A stretch of DNA of 43,233 nucleotides from Clostridium sp. CAG:964 (GTDB taxonomy: Bacteria; Bacillota; Clostridia; Oscillospirales; Acutalibacteraceae), in NCBI GenBank assembly GCA_000435335.1, contig FR891311.1, forward strand, positions 1 through 43,233. Direction: 5' to 3'. Positions 33,096 through 39,574 of this stretch are shown here, piece by piece. Position 1 is the first letter of the stretch. Every line of letters begins with the position of its first letter. A program made the translations under genes and the position numbers. The notes under the pieces are model-generated. The model saw nothing but the letters and a program-made list of their open reading frames with translations, was not told where the DNA came from and did no database searches.

Positions 33096-33123
33096 TTGAC
33101 ATATCTAAGGATGCTGTTATAAT
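33096..33123 (+). promoter_or_regulatory. Promoter of the G5/3D protein gene
   Basis: TTGACA (33096-33101), 16 bases, TATAAT (33118-33123). The leader to the start codon is about 105 bases and shows only weak self-complementarity. Confidence 0.85.
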
Positions 33124-33233
33124 GCAACCTAAGGAACCAAAATAGCAGACTTATATTCCTAAGCAGATAAAATTTAATTTTATTATGTTGCACTTGGGAA
33201 TAAATTCAAAACAGATAAGGAGTTCTTTAATTT

Positions 33234-34493
33234 ATGTTTATTACCGCTATAGGCAGCGAAAGTAAGTCTAAATCGGTTTTTAGAAGAGGCGTACTGCTTA
33301 TTCTTATGAGCGTGATTTTTCTTACATCGGCATTTTCAGTAGCAGCGTTAAACAGAACAGCAGTCATTAATGTTGACGGAAAGACAGTTCGTGTAAGTGT
33401 TACGGGAACTGATAAATATGATATTTTAGCTGACGCCGGCGTAGAGCTTAGTCAGTACGATGTTGCAGAGGCTAGCAACGAAAACGGTGTTATTACTATT
33501 GATGTTACCAGATACTTCCCTGTATATGTTAAAACAGACAACAAGTCTAAAGACAGATATATGGTAAGCGGCGGTACAGTTTCTGATTTGCTTAAGCAGG
33601 CAAATGTTAAGGTAACTGACAACCATATTGTTACACCTCAGAAGGACACAAGGCTGACAGAGGGCTTAACCGTAGAGGTTAAAGAGTACAAAACAGTTAA
33701 GGTCAGCGTTGACGGCAAGGACAAAACGGTTAAGGTACCTGTAGGTACGGTAAAGGACGCACTTGCTTACGCCGGCATTAAGCTTGGCAAGTACGACACA
33801 GTCAGCTGTAAGCTAACTGATGATGTTACTGAAAATATGGAAATTTCAATAACAAGAATTGAATACAAAAATGTGAAAACAGTTGAAAAGGTTCCTTATG
33901 AAACAGTTGAAACCTATTCTGACAAACTTGCAGAGGGCAAAACTAAGGTAACAAAAAAGGGCGTTGACGGTGAATATACCGTAGTAACGAAGCAAACTCT
34001 TGTAAACGGCGAGGTTACAGACGAAGAGATAGTAAGCAGTGAGCTTACTAAGGAGCCTGTAAATAAAGAGGTTACAATCGGTACAAAGAAGTCAGTCGCT
34101 AAAAAGGCAGACACAGACAGTGCCACAGCTTCTGAGTCCGGTGTACCTGTAAGCGAAGAAAACGGAGTTTTGTATGATTCAGAAGGCAACCAGGTTTCAT
34201 ATTCAAATGTTTTACACGGCTCAGGCACTGCATATTATGCTCCGGCAGGCTCACTTACAGCTTCAGGTCAAGAAGTTTATGTAGGTGGTGTTGCCGTAAA
34301 CCCTGACATTATACCTTTGGGAACAAAGCTGTATATTGTAGCAGACGACGGTTTCGTTTACGGATATGCAACGGCTATAGACACAGGCGGTGCATTGTAT
34401 GACGGCTCGGCTATAGTAGATGTGTTCTACTACACATATGATGAATGTGCCGAGTTTGGCAGAAGAGATGTAAGCGTGTATATTCTTGACTAA
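33234..34493 (+). CDS. YabE-like cell-wall protein with DUF348, G5 and 3D domains
   Basis: The 419 residues have an N-terminal membrane segment (about 20-40), then three ubiquitin-like DUF348 units (around 45-85, 98-145 and 150-205), a G5 domain (about 206-280, with YETVETYSDKL and KEVTIGTK), a Ser/Glu linker and a C-terminal 3D domain (GTAYYAPAGSLTASGQ, PDIIPLGTKLYI, ATAIDTGGA, IVDVFY) with the expected Asp residues. Proteins of this layout (YabE/Rpf2 type) are cell-wall hydrolases related to lytic transglycosylases. The start at 33234 follows AAGGAG. It has its own promoter and terminator. Confidence 0.9.
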   Translation: MFITAIGSESKSKSVFRRGVLLILMSVIFLTSAFSVAALNRTAVINVDGKTVRVSVTGTDKYDILADAGVELSQYDVAEASNENGVITIDVTRYFPVYVKTDNKSKDRYMVSGGTVSDLLKQANVKVTDNHIVTPQKDTRLTEGLTVEVKEYKTVKVSVDGKDKTVKVPVGTVKDALAYAGIKLGKYDTVSCKLTDDVTENMEISITRIEYKNVKTVEKVPYETVETYSDKLAEGKTKVTKKGVDGEYTVVTKQTLVNGEVTDEEIVSSELTKEPVNKEVTIGTKKSVAKKADTDSATASESGVPVSEENGVLYDSEGNQVSYSNVLHGSGTAYYAPAGSLTASGQEVYVGGVAVNPDIIPLGTKLYIVADDGFVYGYATAIDTGGALYDGSAIVDVFYYTYDECAEFGRRDVSVYILD

Positions 34494-34507
34494 ATCATAA
34501 AGATTAA

Positions 34508-34552
34508 AAATCTCCTGTACATTTACTTATGATGTACAGGAGATTTATTTTT
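34508..34552 (+). terminator. Terminator of the G5/3D protein gene
   Basis: A perfect 15-bp stem (34508-34522 with 34532-34546) followed by ATTTTT. Confidence 0.92.
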
Positions 34553-34560
34553 GCAAAATA

Positions 34561-34618
34561 TAAAAAACAGCAGACAGGCAGGTAGCGGCTATGCGGCTTT
34601 ACCCGCCTGTCTGCTGTA
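34561..34618 (-). terminator. nadE terminator
   Basis: A 12-bp stem (34568-34579 with 34605-34616) with an inner GGTA/TACC pairing, 25 bases after the nadE stop. On the minus strand it is followed by six T. Confidence 0.88.
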
Positions 34619-34642
34619 TTATACGGTTGTTTATTTGCTTGT

Positions 34643-36556
34643 TTACAGCTCAATACTGTCAAGCTGCTGCTGCCACAGTGCCGCCGAAGCGTCGCTAGGC
34701 ATACGGAAGTCGCCCCTTGGCGAAAGTGTAACGGAGCCTACCTTAGGGCCGTCAGGCAGACAGGAGCGTTTAAACTGCTGCATAAAGAAACGCCTGACAA
34801 ATACCTTTAGCCACTTTAATATAGTTTGCGGTGTATATGCACCCTCAAAGGTTTGCTGTGCCATATAGAATATTTTTACCGGTGTAAAGCCAAAGCGAAC
34901 AAAATAATAAAGGAAAAAGTCGTGCAGCTCATACGGGCCTACAAGGTCTTCTGTTTTTTGCGATATTTCACCGTTAGTCGGCGGAAGCAGCTCAGGGCTT
35001 ACCGGTGTGTCTAAAACATCCTGCAAAACTTTTTTCAGCTCTCCGTCAGAGCTTTCTGCTTCATATGCGGTTAAATACCGTACCAATGTTTTTGGAACAG
35101 AGGCGTTTACAGCATACATACTCATATGGTCACCGTTATATGTTGCCCAGCCCAGGGCAAGCTCGCTTAGGTCGCCTGTACCTATTACAAGACCGTTTTT
35201 TTGGTTTGCTATATCCATAAGCACCTGTGTACGCTCACGAGCCTGAGAATTTTCGTAGGTTACATCGGTTACACTGCTGTTGTGGTCAATGTCGGCAAAA
35301 TGCCGTTTTACCGCCTCGGTTATATTAACCTCTTTAAAGCTTACGCCATATGCTTCGGCAAGCTTTTCTGCGTTTGACTTTGTTCTTTTTGTAGTACCAA
35401 AGCAAGGCATAGTTACAGCTGTAATGCCATTGCGGTCCAGTTTAAGACGGTCAAAGGCGTGTACCGTAACAATTAAAGCAAGTGTAGAGTCAAGTCCGCC
35501 CGACAAGCCAATAACCGCATTTTTAATGCCCGTATGCTTTAGTCTGGTAGCTAAGCCCACAGACTGTATTGCAAGTATATCTTGGCAGCGCTGTGAAATG
35601 TCGGCCTTACTGCTTGGAACAAAAGGTGTTTTTGGAAAGCTTCTGCTTAGCTTGAATTCCTTTGCCCCTACGGAAAAGCTGTATTTTCTGCAGCCTGTGT
35701 GCGTTGTGTAGGTGGTCATTCTTCTGCGTTCACCCGAAAGCTTTTCTACATCTATGTCACCGTAAATAACGCCTGTAGTGTAGCGTTGTGCCTGCTGCAG
35801 CGTTACGCCGTTTTCTGCTATTAGGTTATTTCCGGAGAAAACCATATCTGTTGTCGATTCTCCCAAGCCTGCGTCAGCAAAAACATAGCCGCAAATTAAT
35901 GAGGCAGAGGTTATTTCTATAAGAGATTTACGGTATGCCGGCTTGCCTATTACCTCGTCGCTTGCCGACAAATTAGCTATGATGTTAGCACCGCCGGTTG
36001 TCAAATTAGCCGACGGTGAGCTGCTTACCCACAAATCCTCGCAAATTTCCACACCAAATGTAAAGTCGGAAAATTTTGTACTTTGGAAAACAACATCGGT
36101 AGCCAGATCAACCTCGCCCAGCTCGCCAAAGCCTACCCTTTGGCACATATTGTTTTCTGCCGGTGTAAAATGACGCATTTCGTAAAATTCGGAATAGTTC
36201 GGTATGTTTATTTTCGGTACCAGGCATATAATTTTGCCCTTGCATATAACAGCACCGCAGTTGTACAGGCTGCCTCCGACTGCCACGGGCAGACCTACTA
36301 CAGACACTATGTCTAAATCGGCGGTTGCTTTTACAATATCTGTTACAGCCTGCTTTGCACCCTCTGCAAGTGTTTTTTGCAAAAACAAATCTCCGCAGGT
36401 GTAGCCGGTTATGCACAGCTCCGGAAATACAACCAGTGACGCACCGTTTTCGTTTGCTTCCTTTATTAGCCTTATAATTTCGTTTTTATTGTGTTGACAG
36501 TCTGCTACACATATTTCCGGTGTAGCGGCGGCAACTCTTACAAAACCTAAATTCAT
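34643..36556 (-). CDS. nadE: Glutamine-dependent NAD+ synthetase
   Basis: NadE amidates nicotinic acid adenine dinucleotide to NAD+, using ammonia from glutamine. The 637 residues have a nitrilase-type glutaminase domain (Glu in VFPELCITGYTCGD, Lys, and Cys in VEICEDLWVS) and a C-terminal synthetase domain with the P-loop GLSGGLDSTLAL and SELALGWATYNGDHMSMY. Length fits the long two-domain form. ATG at 36556 follows GAGAGG. A TTGTAA-17-TATAAT promoter precedes it. Confidence 0.96.
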   Translation of the reverse strand: MNLGFVRVAAATPEICVADCQHNKNEIIRLIKEANENGASLVVFPELCITGYTCGDLFLQKTLAEGAKQAVTDIVKATADLDIVSVVGLPVAVGGSLYNCGAVICKGKIICLVPKINIPNYSEFYEMRHFTPAENNMCQRVGFGELGEVDLATDVVFQSTKFSDFTFGVEICEDLWVSSSPSANLTTGGANIIANLSASDEVIGKPAYRKSLIEITSASLICGYVFADAGLGESTTDMVFSGNNLIAENGVTLQQAQRYTTGVIYGDIDVEKLSGERRRMTTYTTHTGCRKYSFSVGAKEFKLSRSFPKTPFVPSSKADISQRCQDILAIQSVGLATRLKHTGIKNAVIGLSGGLDSTLALIVTVHAFDRLKLDRNGITAVTMPCFGTTKRTKSNAEKLAEAYGVSFKEVNITEAVKRHFADIDHNSSVTDVTYENSQARERTQVLMDIANQKNGLVIGTGDLSELALGWATYNGDHMSMYAVNASVPKTLVRYLTAYEAESSDGELKKVLQDVLDTPVSPELLPPTNGEISQKTEDLVGPYELHDFFLYYFVRFGFTPVKIFYMAQQTFEGAYTPQTILKWLKVFVRRFFMQQFKRSCLPDGPKVGSVTLSPRGDFRMPSDASAALWQQQLDSIEL

Positions 36557-36585
36557 TTCAACCTCTCCATAAATAATATGCTGTT

Positions 36586-36614
36586 ATTATACCCTATACA
36601 GGTAATTTTTACAA
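36586..36614 (-). promoter_or_regulatory. nadE promoter
   Basis: On the minus strand TTGTAA (36609-36614), 17 bases, TATAAT (36586-36591). The stretch ATAGGGTATAATA is identical to that of the lipoprotein promoter at 31086. Confidence 0.8.
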
Positions 36615-36677
36615 CTTTGTTAATTAACAAAATGAAAGAATATTAACTTTTCGTTAAGAATAGAATCTTAAAGTGTT

Positions 36678-36710
36678 TTCAATATTTTTTCAAGGTTGAC
36701 GGAATAATAT
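36678..36710 (+). promoter_or_regulatory. htrA promoter module 1
   Basis: TTCAAT (36678-36683) and TTCAAGG (36689-36695) start 11 bases apart, and TAATAT (36705-36710) follows after 9 bases. This is the first of three modules of the same geometry. The layout resembles a response-regulator-dependent promoter in which two direct half-sites replace the -35 element. Confidence 0.65.
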
Positions 36711-36771
36711 GTAGTCATTCCAAAGGAGCAACGAAAAAACCTAAAAGAAAAATCCGAAAGAATTTAAAAAC

Positions 36772-36804
36772 TTCAATAAAACTTCAAGGAACATTAGTTA
36801 TTAT
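36772..36804 (+). promoter_or_regulatory. htrA promoter module 2
   Basis: TTCAAT (36772-36777), TTCAAGG (36783-36789) and TATTAT (36799-36804), with the same 11-base and 9-base spacings as module 1. The bases after TATTAT (GTAGCTATCC) resemble the GTAGTCATTCC of module 1. Confidence 0.7.
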
Positions 36805-36874
36805 GTAGCTATCCTAAGAGAAAAGAAGAATAACGGTTTTTAATATAATAAAATATATTAAAAATTAAAATGCT

Positions 36875-36907
36875 TTCAATGTTTCTTCAAGGAATATACA
36901 GTATTAT
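36875..36907 (+). promoter_or_regulatory. htrA promoter module 3
   Basis: TTCAAT (36875-36880), TTCAAGG (36886-36892) and TATTAT (36902-36907), again with 11-base and 9-base spacings. It is the module closest to htrA (43 bases from the start), so the main transcript probably begins near 36914. Confidence 0.75.
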
Positions 36908-36949
36908 GAAACCATAGAAACTAACAATAGCTTTGAAAGGATGAATGTT

Positions 36950-38581
36950 ATGAACAACAATTTCAATGACAAGTATGGCAATCCATATGGTACAAACAGC
37001 GGAAATAACAACTTTGAAAATAACAATACAAGCTATAATACACAAAATCAGACCGCATACGGCTCTCAGCAGTACACCAACCCATATACTGCCGGAGCTA
37101 ATCATGAAAATACAGCTGCACATTCTACAGAGGAATATAACAGCAATATCTATTCTCAAAGCACACCCGAGCAGAATATGAACAGCAGCTTTAACGACGG
37201 CTACAACACAAACACTTCTAAAAAGCCAAAGGAAAAGAAAAAGGGCGGCAAGTGGCTGGCAAAGGTTATTGCAGCTGCACTGTGTTTCGGAATTATTGCA
37301 GGCGGCACAATGTTTGGTGTAAACTACGCAGGCACACAGCTGCTTGGCGATTCATCAAACACATCAAGCCAAGACTCAAGCAGCAAAACAGCGTCTACTG
37401 TTAAAAGCTCCGGCAATACAGTTAGTACTACCTACGATGTTTCTTCTGTAGTATCAAATGTAATGCCGTCAATGGTGTCAATTAACACTATCAGCACACA
37501 GTCTGTTCAAAACCCATACAGCCAGTACTTTGGTTACGGCTACGGCTACGGCGACGAATCACAGCAGCAGGTACAGGGCAGCGGTTCAGGTATACTTATT
37601 TCTGAAACGAGCTCAGAGCTTATGATGGTTACTAACTACCATGTTATAGAAAATTCAGATAAAATCAGCGTAACCTTCTCTGACGGCTCCTCTTGCGAGG
37701 CAGACATAAAGGGAACAGACTCCGACCACGATTTGGCTGTTATCACAGTTAAAAAGTCAGATGTTTCGGCTGATACCCTAAAGGCTATTAAGGTAGCTAC
37801 ACTCGGAGATTCTGCAGACCTGCAGCTTGGTCAGCCTGTAGTTGCCATAGGCAACGCACTTGGTTATGGTCAGTCTGTAACAGCAGGCTACATCAGTGCA
37901 CTTGAGCGTGAGGTTCAGATGACAGACAAAACCATGACGCTTATTCAAACAGATGCAGCTATTAACCCCGGCAACAGCGGCGGTGCTTTGTTGGATATGA
38001 ACGGCAATGTTGTAGGCATTAACTCTGCTAAGTACAGCGACACCGATGTTGAGGGTATGGGCTACGCTATTCCAATATCTACCGCAAGCCCTATTATAGA
38101 CAGCCTAATAAACAACACAACCGTATCGGAGGATCAGCAGGCTTACCTGGGTATTTCAGGTAAAGACATTACCGCAAGCTACTCACAGTCACTTGGCTTG
38201 CCTACAGGCGTATATGTTGCTCAGGTAAATACAAGCTCACCGGCTGCTAAGGCAGGCATACAGGCAGGCGATATTATTACAGGCTTTGACGGTGCAAATG
38301 TAAGCACTATGGAGGGTCTGCAGTCAAGAATTGAGAGCAAAAAGGTCGGCGATAAGGTAAAAATTACCCTAAAGCGTCAGCAGACAAACGGCGACTTTAA
38401 AGAAGAGTCTGTTACAGTAACCCTTGGTGCAAGGTCGGACTACCAAACCTCTGATTCTTCAAGTAAGTCAGACAGCCAAGACAACTCAAGCCAAAGCCGA
38501 CAGAACAACGCCTATGACTATAACAACGGCAGCAATTCCGGCTCAGGCAGCGGCTCTATATATGACCAAATATTTGGCTGA
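36950..38581 (+). CDS. htrA: HtrA/DegP-family membrane serine protease
   Basis: HtrA is an envelope quality-control protease and chaperone. The 543 residues have a ~95-residue cytoplasmic Asn/Gln/Tyr-rich disordered N-terminus, a basic stop (KEKKKGGK), one membrane segment (101-127), a Ser-rich linker, a trypsin-like domain with the triad His231 (TNYHVIEN), Asp261 (DHDLAV) and Ser343 (NPGNSGGALL), one PDZ domain (about 395-490) and a Ser/Asn/Gly tail. ATG at 36950 is chosen because AAAGGA is 8 bases upstream; the ATG at 36941 overlaps it. Three tandem regulatory modules precede the gene, consistent with envelope-stress control. Confidence 0.94.
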   Translation: MNNNFNDKYGNPYGTNSGNNNFENNNTSYNTQNQTAYGSQQYTNPYTAGANHENTAAHSTEEYNSNIYSQSTPEQNMNSSFNDGYNTNTSKKPKEKKKGGKWLAKVIAAALCFGIIAGGTMFGVNYAGTQLLGDSSNTSSQDSSSKTASTVKSSGNTVSTTYDVSSVVSNVMPSMVSINTISTQSVQNPYSQYFGYGYGYGDESQQQVQGSGSGILISETSSELMMVTNYHVIENSDKISVTFSDGSSCEADIKGTDSDHDLAVITVKKSDVSADTLKAIKVATLGDSADLQLGQPVVAIGNALGYGQSVTAGYISALEREVQMTDKTMTLIQTDAAINPGNSGGALLDMNGNVVGINSAKYSDTDVEGMGYAIPISTASPIIDSLINNTTVSEDQQAYLGISGKDITASYSQSLGLPTGVYVAQVNTSSPAAKAGIQAGDIITGFDGANVSTMEGLQSRIESKKVGDKVKITLKRQQTNGDFKEESVTVTLGARSDYQTSDSSSKSDSQDNSSQSRQNNAYDYNNGSNSGSGSGSIYDQIFG

Positions 38582-38630
38582 TAATTATTAATTTAATTAA
38601 TTGCTAATAACTTATTAAATATACCTTCTG

Positions 38631-38646
38631 TTATCCGTATGGATAA
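38631..38646. repeat. Inverted repeat TTATCC-GTAT-GGATAA
   Basis: A 6-bp perfect inverted repeat with a 4-base centre, just upstream of the hairpin cluster and 50 bases after htrA. It could be an operator or a weak hairpin. TTATCC is also the first part of a DnaA box, but the rest does not match. Confidence 0.4.
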
Positions 38647-38651
38647 TAATA

Positions 38652-38919
38652 TGTGGCTGCGGCAAACCCCTCTCCTTTTTGTTACAACCCAAGCTGCAGC
38701 CGCATCTCCCAAATTTCAGCGTACAACTCTTTCATCATAATTTACCCAATTATACGGCTGTGGATTCTCTCCCCCCTCTTTAGTCTGCAGCCAAACGAGA
38801 ATAACTTTTTTACATATACTTCTAATTTATTTATATCTTTAAAGATATAATTCCCCCTTTTTGCTGCGGTGGTCTTCTCTTTGTTATTACCTCTTTTTTA
38901 TGCATAAAGCCACCGCAGC
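38652..38919 (+). ncRNA. Candidate structured small RNA with C/U-rich loops
   Basis: Three hairpins with GC-rich stems follow each other: 38652-38660 with 38696-38704 (9 bp), 38756-38763 with 38785-38792 (8 bp, two wobble pairs) and 38863-38872 with 38910-38919 (10 bp, perfect). The stems share GGCTG/GCAGCC cores. Their loops carry CCCCTCTCC, CTCTCCCCCCTCTTT and CTTCTCTTT..CCTCTTTTTT, complementary to Shine-Dalgarno sites. A 20-bp palindrome lies between hairpins 2 and 3. No clear promoter or terminator was seen and the strand is inferred, so this is a candidate only. No protein-coding frame fits. Confidence 0.45.
38831..38850. repeat. Perfect 20-bp A/T-rich palindrome
   Basis: TTATATCTTTAAAGATATAA is its own reverse complement and is followed by a C run (CCCCC at 38853-38857). 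It lies between the second and third hairpins of the candidate RNA. Confidence 0.6.
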
Positions 38920-38979
38920 CCCAATCACGAAAACAACTAATCTTAACATAAATTTTTTTCTCTTCTCTCTTTTAAAACG

Positions 38980-39014
38980 AAGGGCAAGTACACTTAAACG
39001 GTGTATTTGCCCTT
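38980..39014. repeat. Strong hairpin of unknown role
   Basis: A 14-bp stem with one wobble pair (38980-38993 with 39001-39014) and a 7-base loop. There is no T run directly after it. A second, 7-bp hairpin follows at 39032-39049. These may end a transcript coming from the region after htrA, before the tRNA promoter at 39084. Confidence 0.5.
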
Positions 39015-39083
39015 TGCAGTGTTAGTGTGGCAGTGCCTCATCAGGCATTGATAAAATATTTTTTATATTTTTTGCAAAAACAT

Positions 39084-39112
39084 TTGAAATTGTATTTATT
39101 ATATGATATTAT
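39084..39112 (+). promoter_or_regulatory. tRNA-Thr promoter
   Basis: TTGAAA (39084-39089), 17 bases, TATTAT (39107-39112), 20 bases before the mature tRNA. Confidence 0.8.
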
Positions 39113-39131
39113 ATACAAGGCTTGTAAATAA

Positions 39132-39207
39132 GCTGATATAGCTCAGTAGGCAGAGCGCAGTCTTGGTAAGGCTGAGGTCACGGGTTCGACTCCCGTTATC
39201 AGCTCCA
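39132..39207 (+). tRNA. tRNA-Thr (anticodon GGT), CCA encoded
   Basis: A full cloverleaf can be folded: acceptor GCTGATA/TATCAGC, D arm GCTC/GAGC, anticodon arm CAGTC-TTGGTAA-GGCTG with anticodon GGT, T arm ACGGG-TTCGACT-CCCGT, discriminator T and encoded CCA (76 bases). The anticodon reads ACC and ACT threonine codons. It has its own promoter and a strong terminator. Confidence 0.95.
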
Positions 39208-39208
39208 C

Positions 39209-39259
39209 AAAACCCGCATTGGAAAGCTGTTTTTCCAATGCGGGTTTTGTTTTTTTTCC
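39209..39259 (+). terminator. tRNA-Thr terminator
   Basis: A stem of about 17 bp (39209-39225 with 39231-39248) followed by G and a run of eight T. Confidence 0.93.
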
Positions 39260-39400
39260 TTTTTTAAATATGCTTTGAATTAATTATGATTGGCTAGAAA
39301 TATTTTATTATTTTTAATTAAGCAGTGTTTACATATTTTTAACTGTTTATGAATAGGCGTTTAAAGTATATTATATTTAAAGTTATTAAATATAATCCCT

Positions 39401-39568
39401 GTTGATATGTTAAATTGTGATAACATACTGTTGCGCATCGGAGGGCAGATGGTCATAACTATCATTGCCGGATAAGATGCCAAGTGTGCTTGGTTTTCTT
39501 GTTCGGCTTTTGTATACAGCAAAGGCTTTGCAGGTGTTTAGCTCTGCAAAGCCTTTGTTATTTTTAAT
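39401..39568 (+). ncRNA. Possible unassigned structured RNA
   Basis: Within the otherwise AT-rich gap, bases 39434-39495 are GC-balanced and foldable. An outer GCATC/GATGC pairing encloses GGCA-GATGGT/ACTATC-..-TGCC, and a CCAAG-TGTG-CTTGG hairpin follows. A 13-bp stem (39521-39533 with 39544-39556) followed by GTTATTTTT ends the region. TTGATA (39403-39408) could be a -35 element. The folding does not match any RNA family I recognise. Bases 39260-39400 show nothing recognisable. Confidence 0.35.
39521..39565. terminator. Terminator after asnB, possibly bidirectional
   Basis: A perfect 13-bp stem (39521-39533 with 39544-39556), 18 bases after the asnB stop. The T run is better on the plus strand (GTTATTTTT) than on the minus strand, so it may end a plus-strand transcript as well. 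Confidence 0.7.
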
Positions 39569-39574
39569 ATTTAA

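Noticed and set aside
33124..33233. Possible riboswitch in the leader of the YabE-like gene
   Set aside because: The leader is only about 105 bases, AT-rich, and has no strong stems or known conserved riboswitch blocks.
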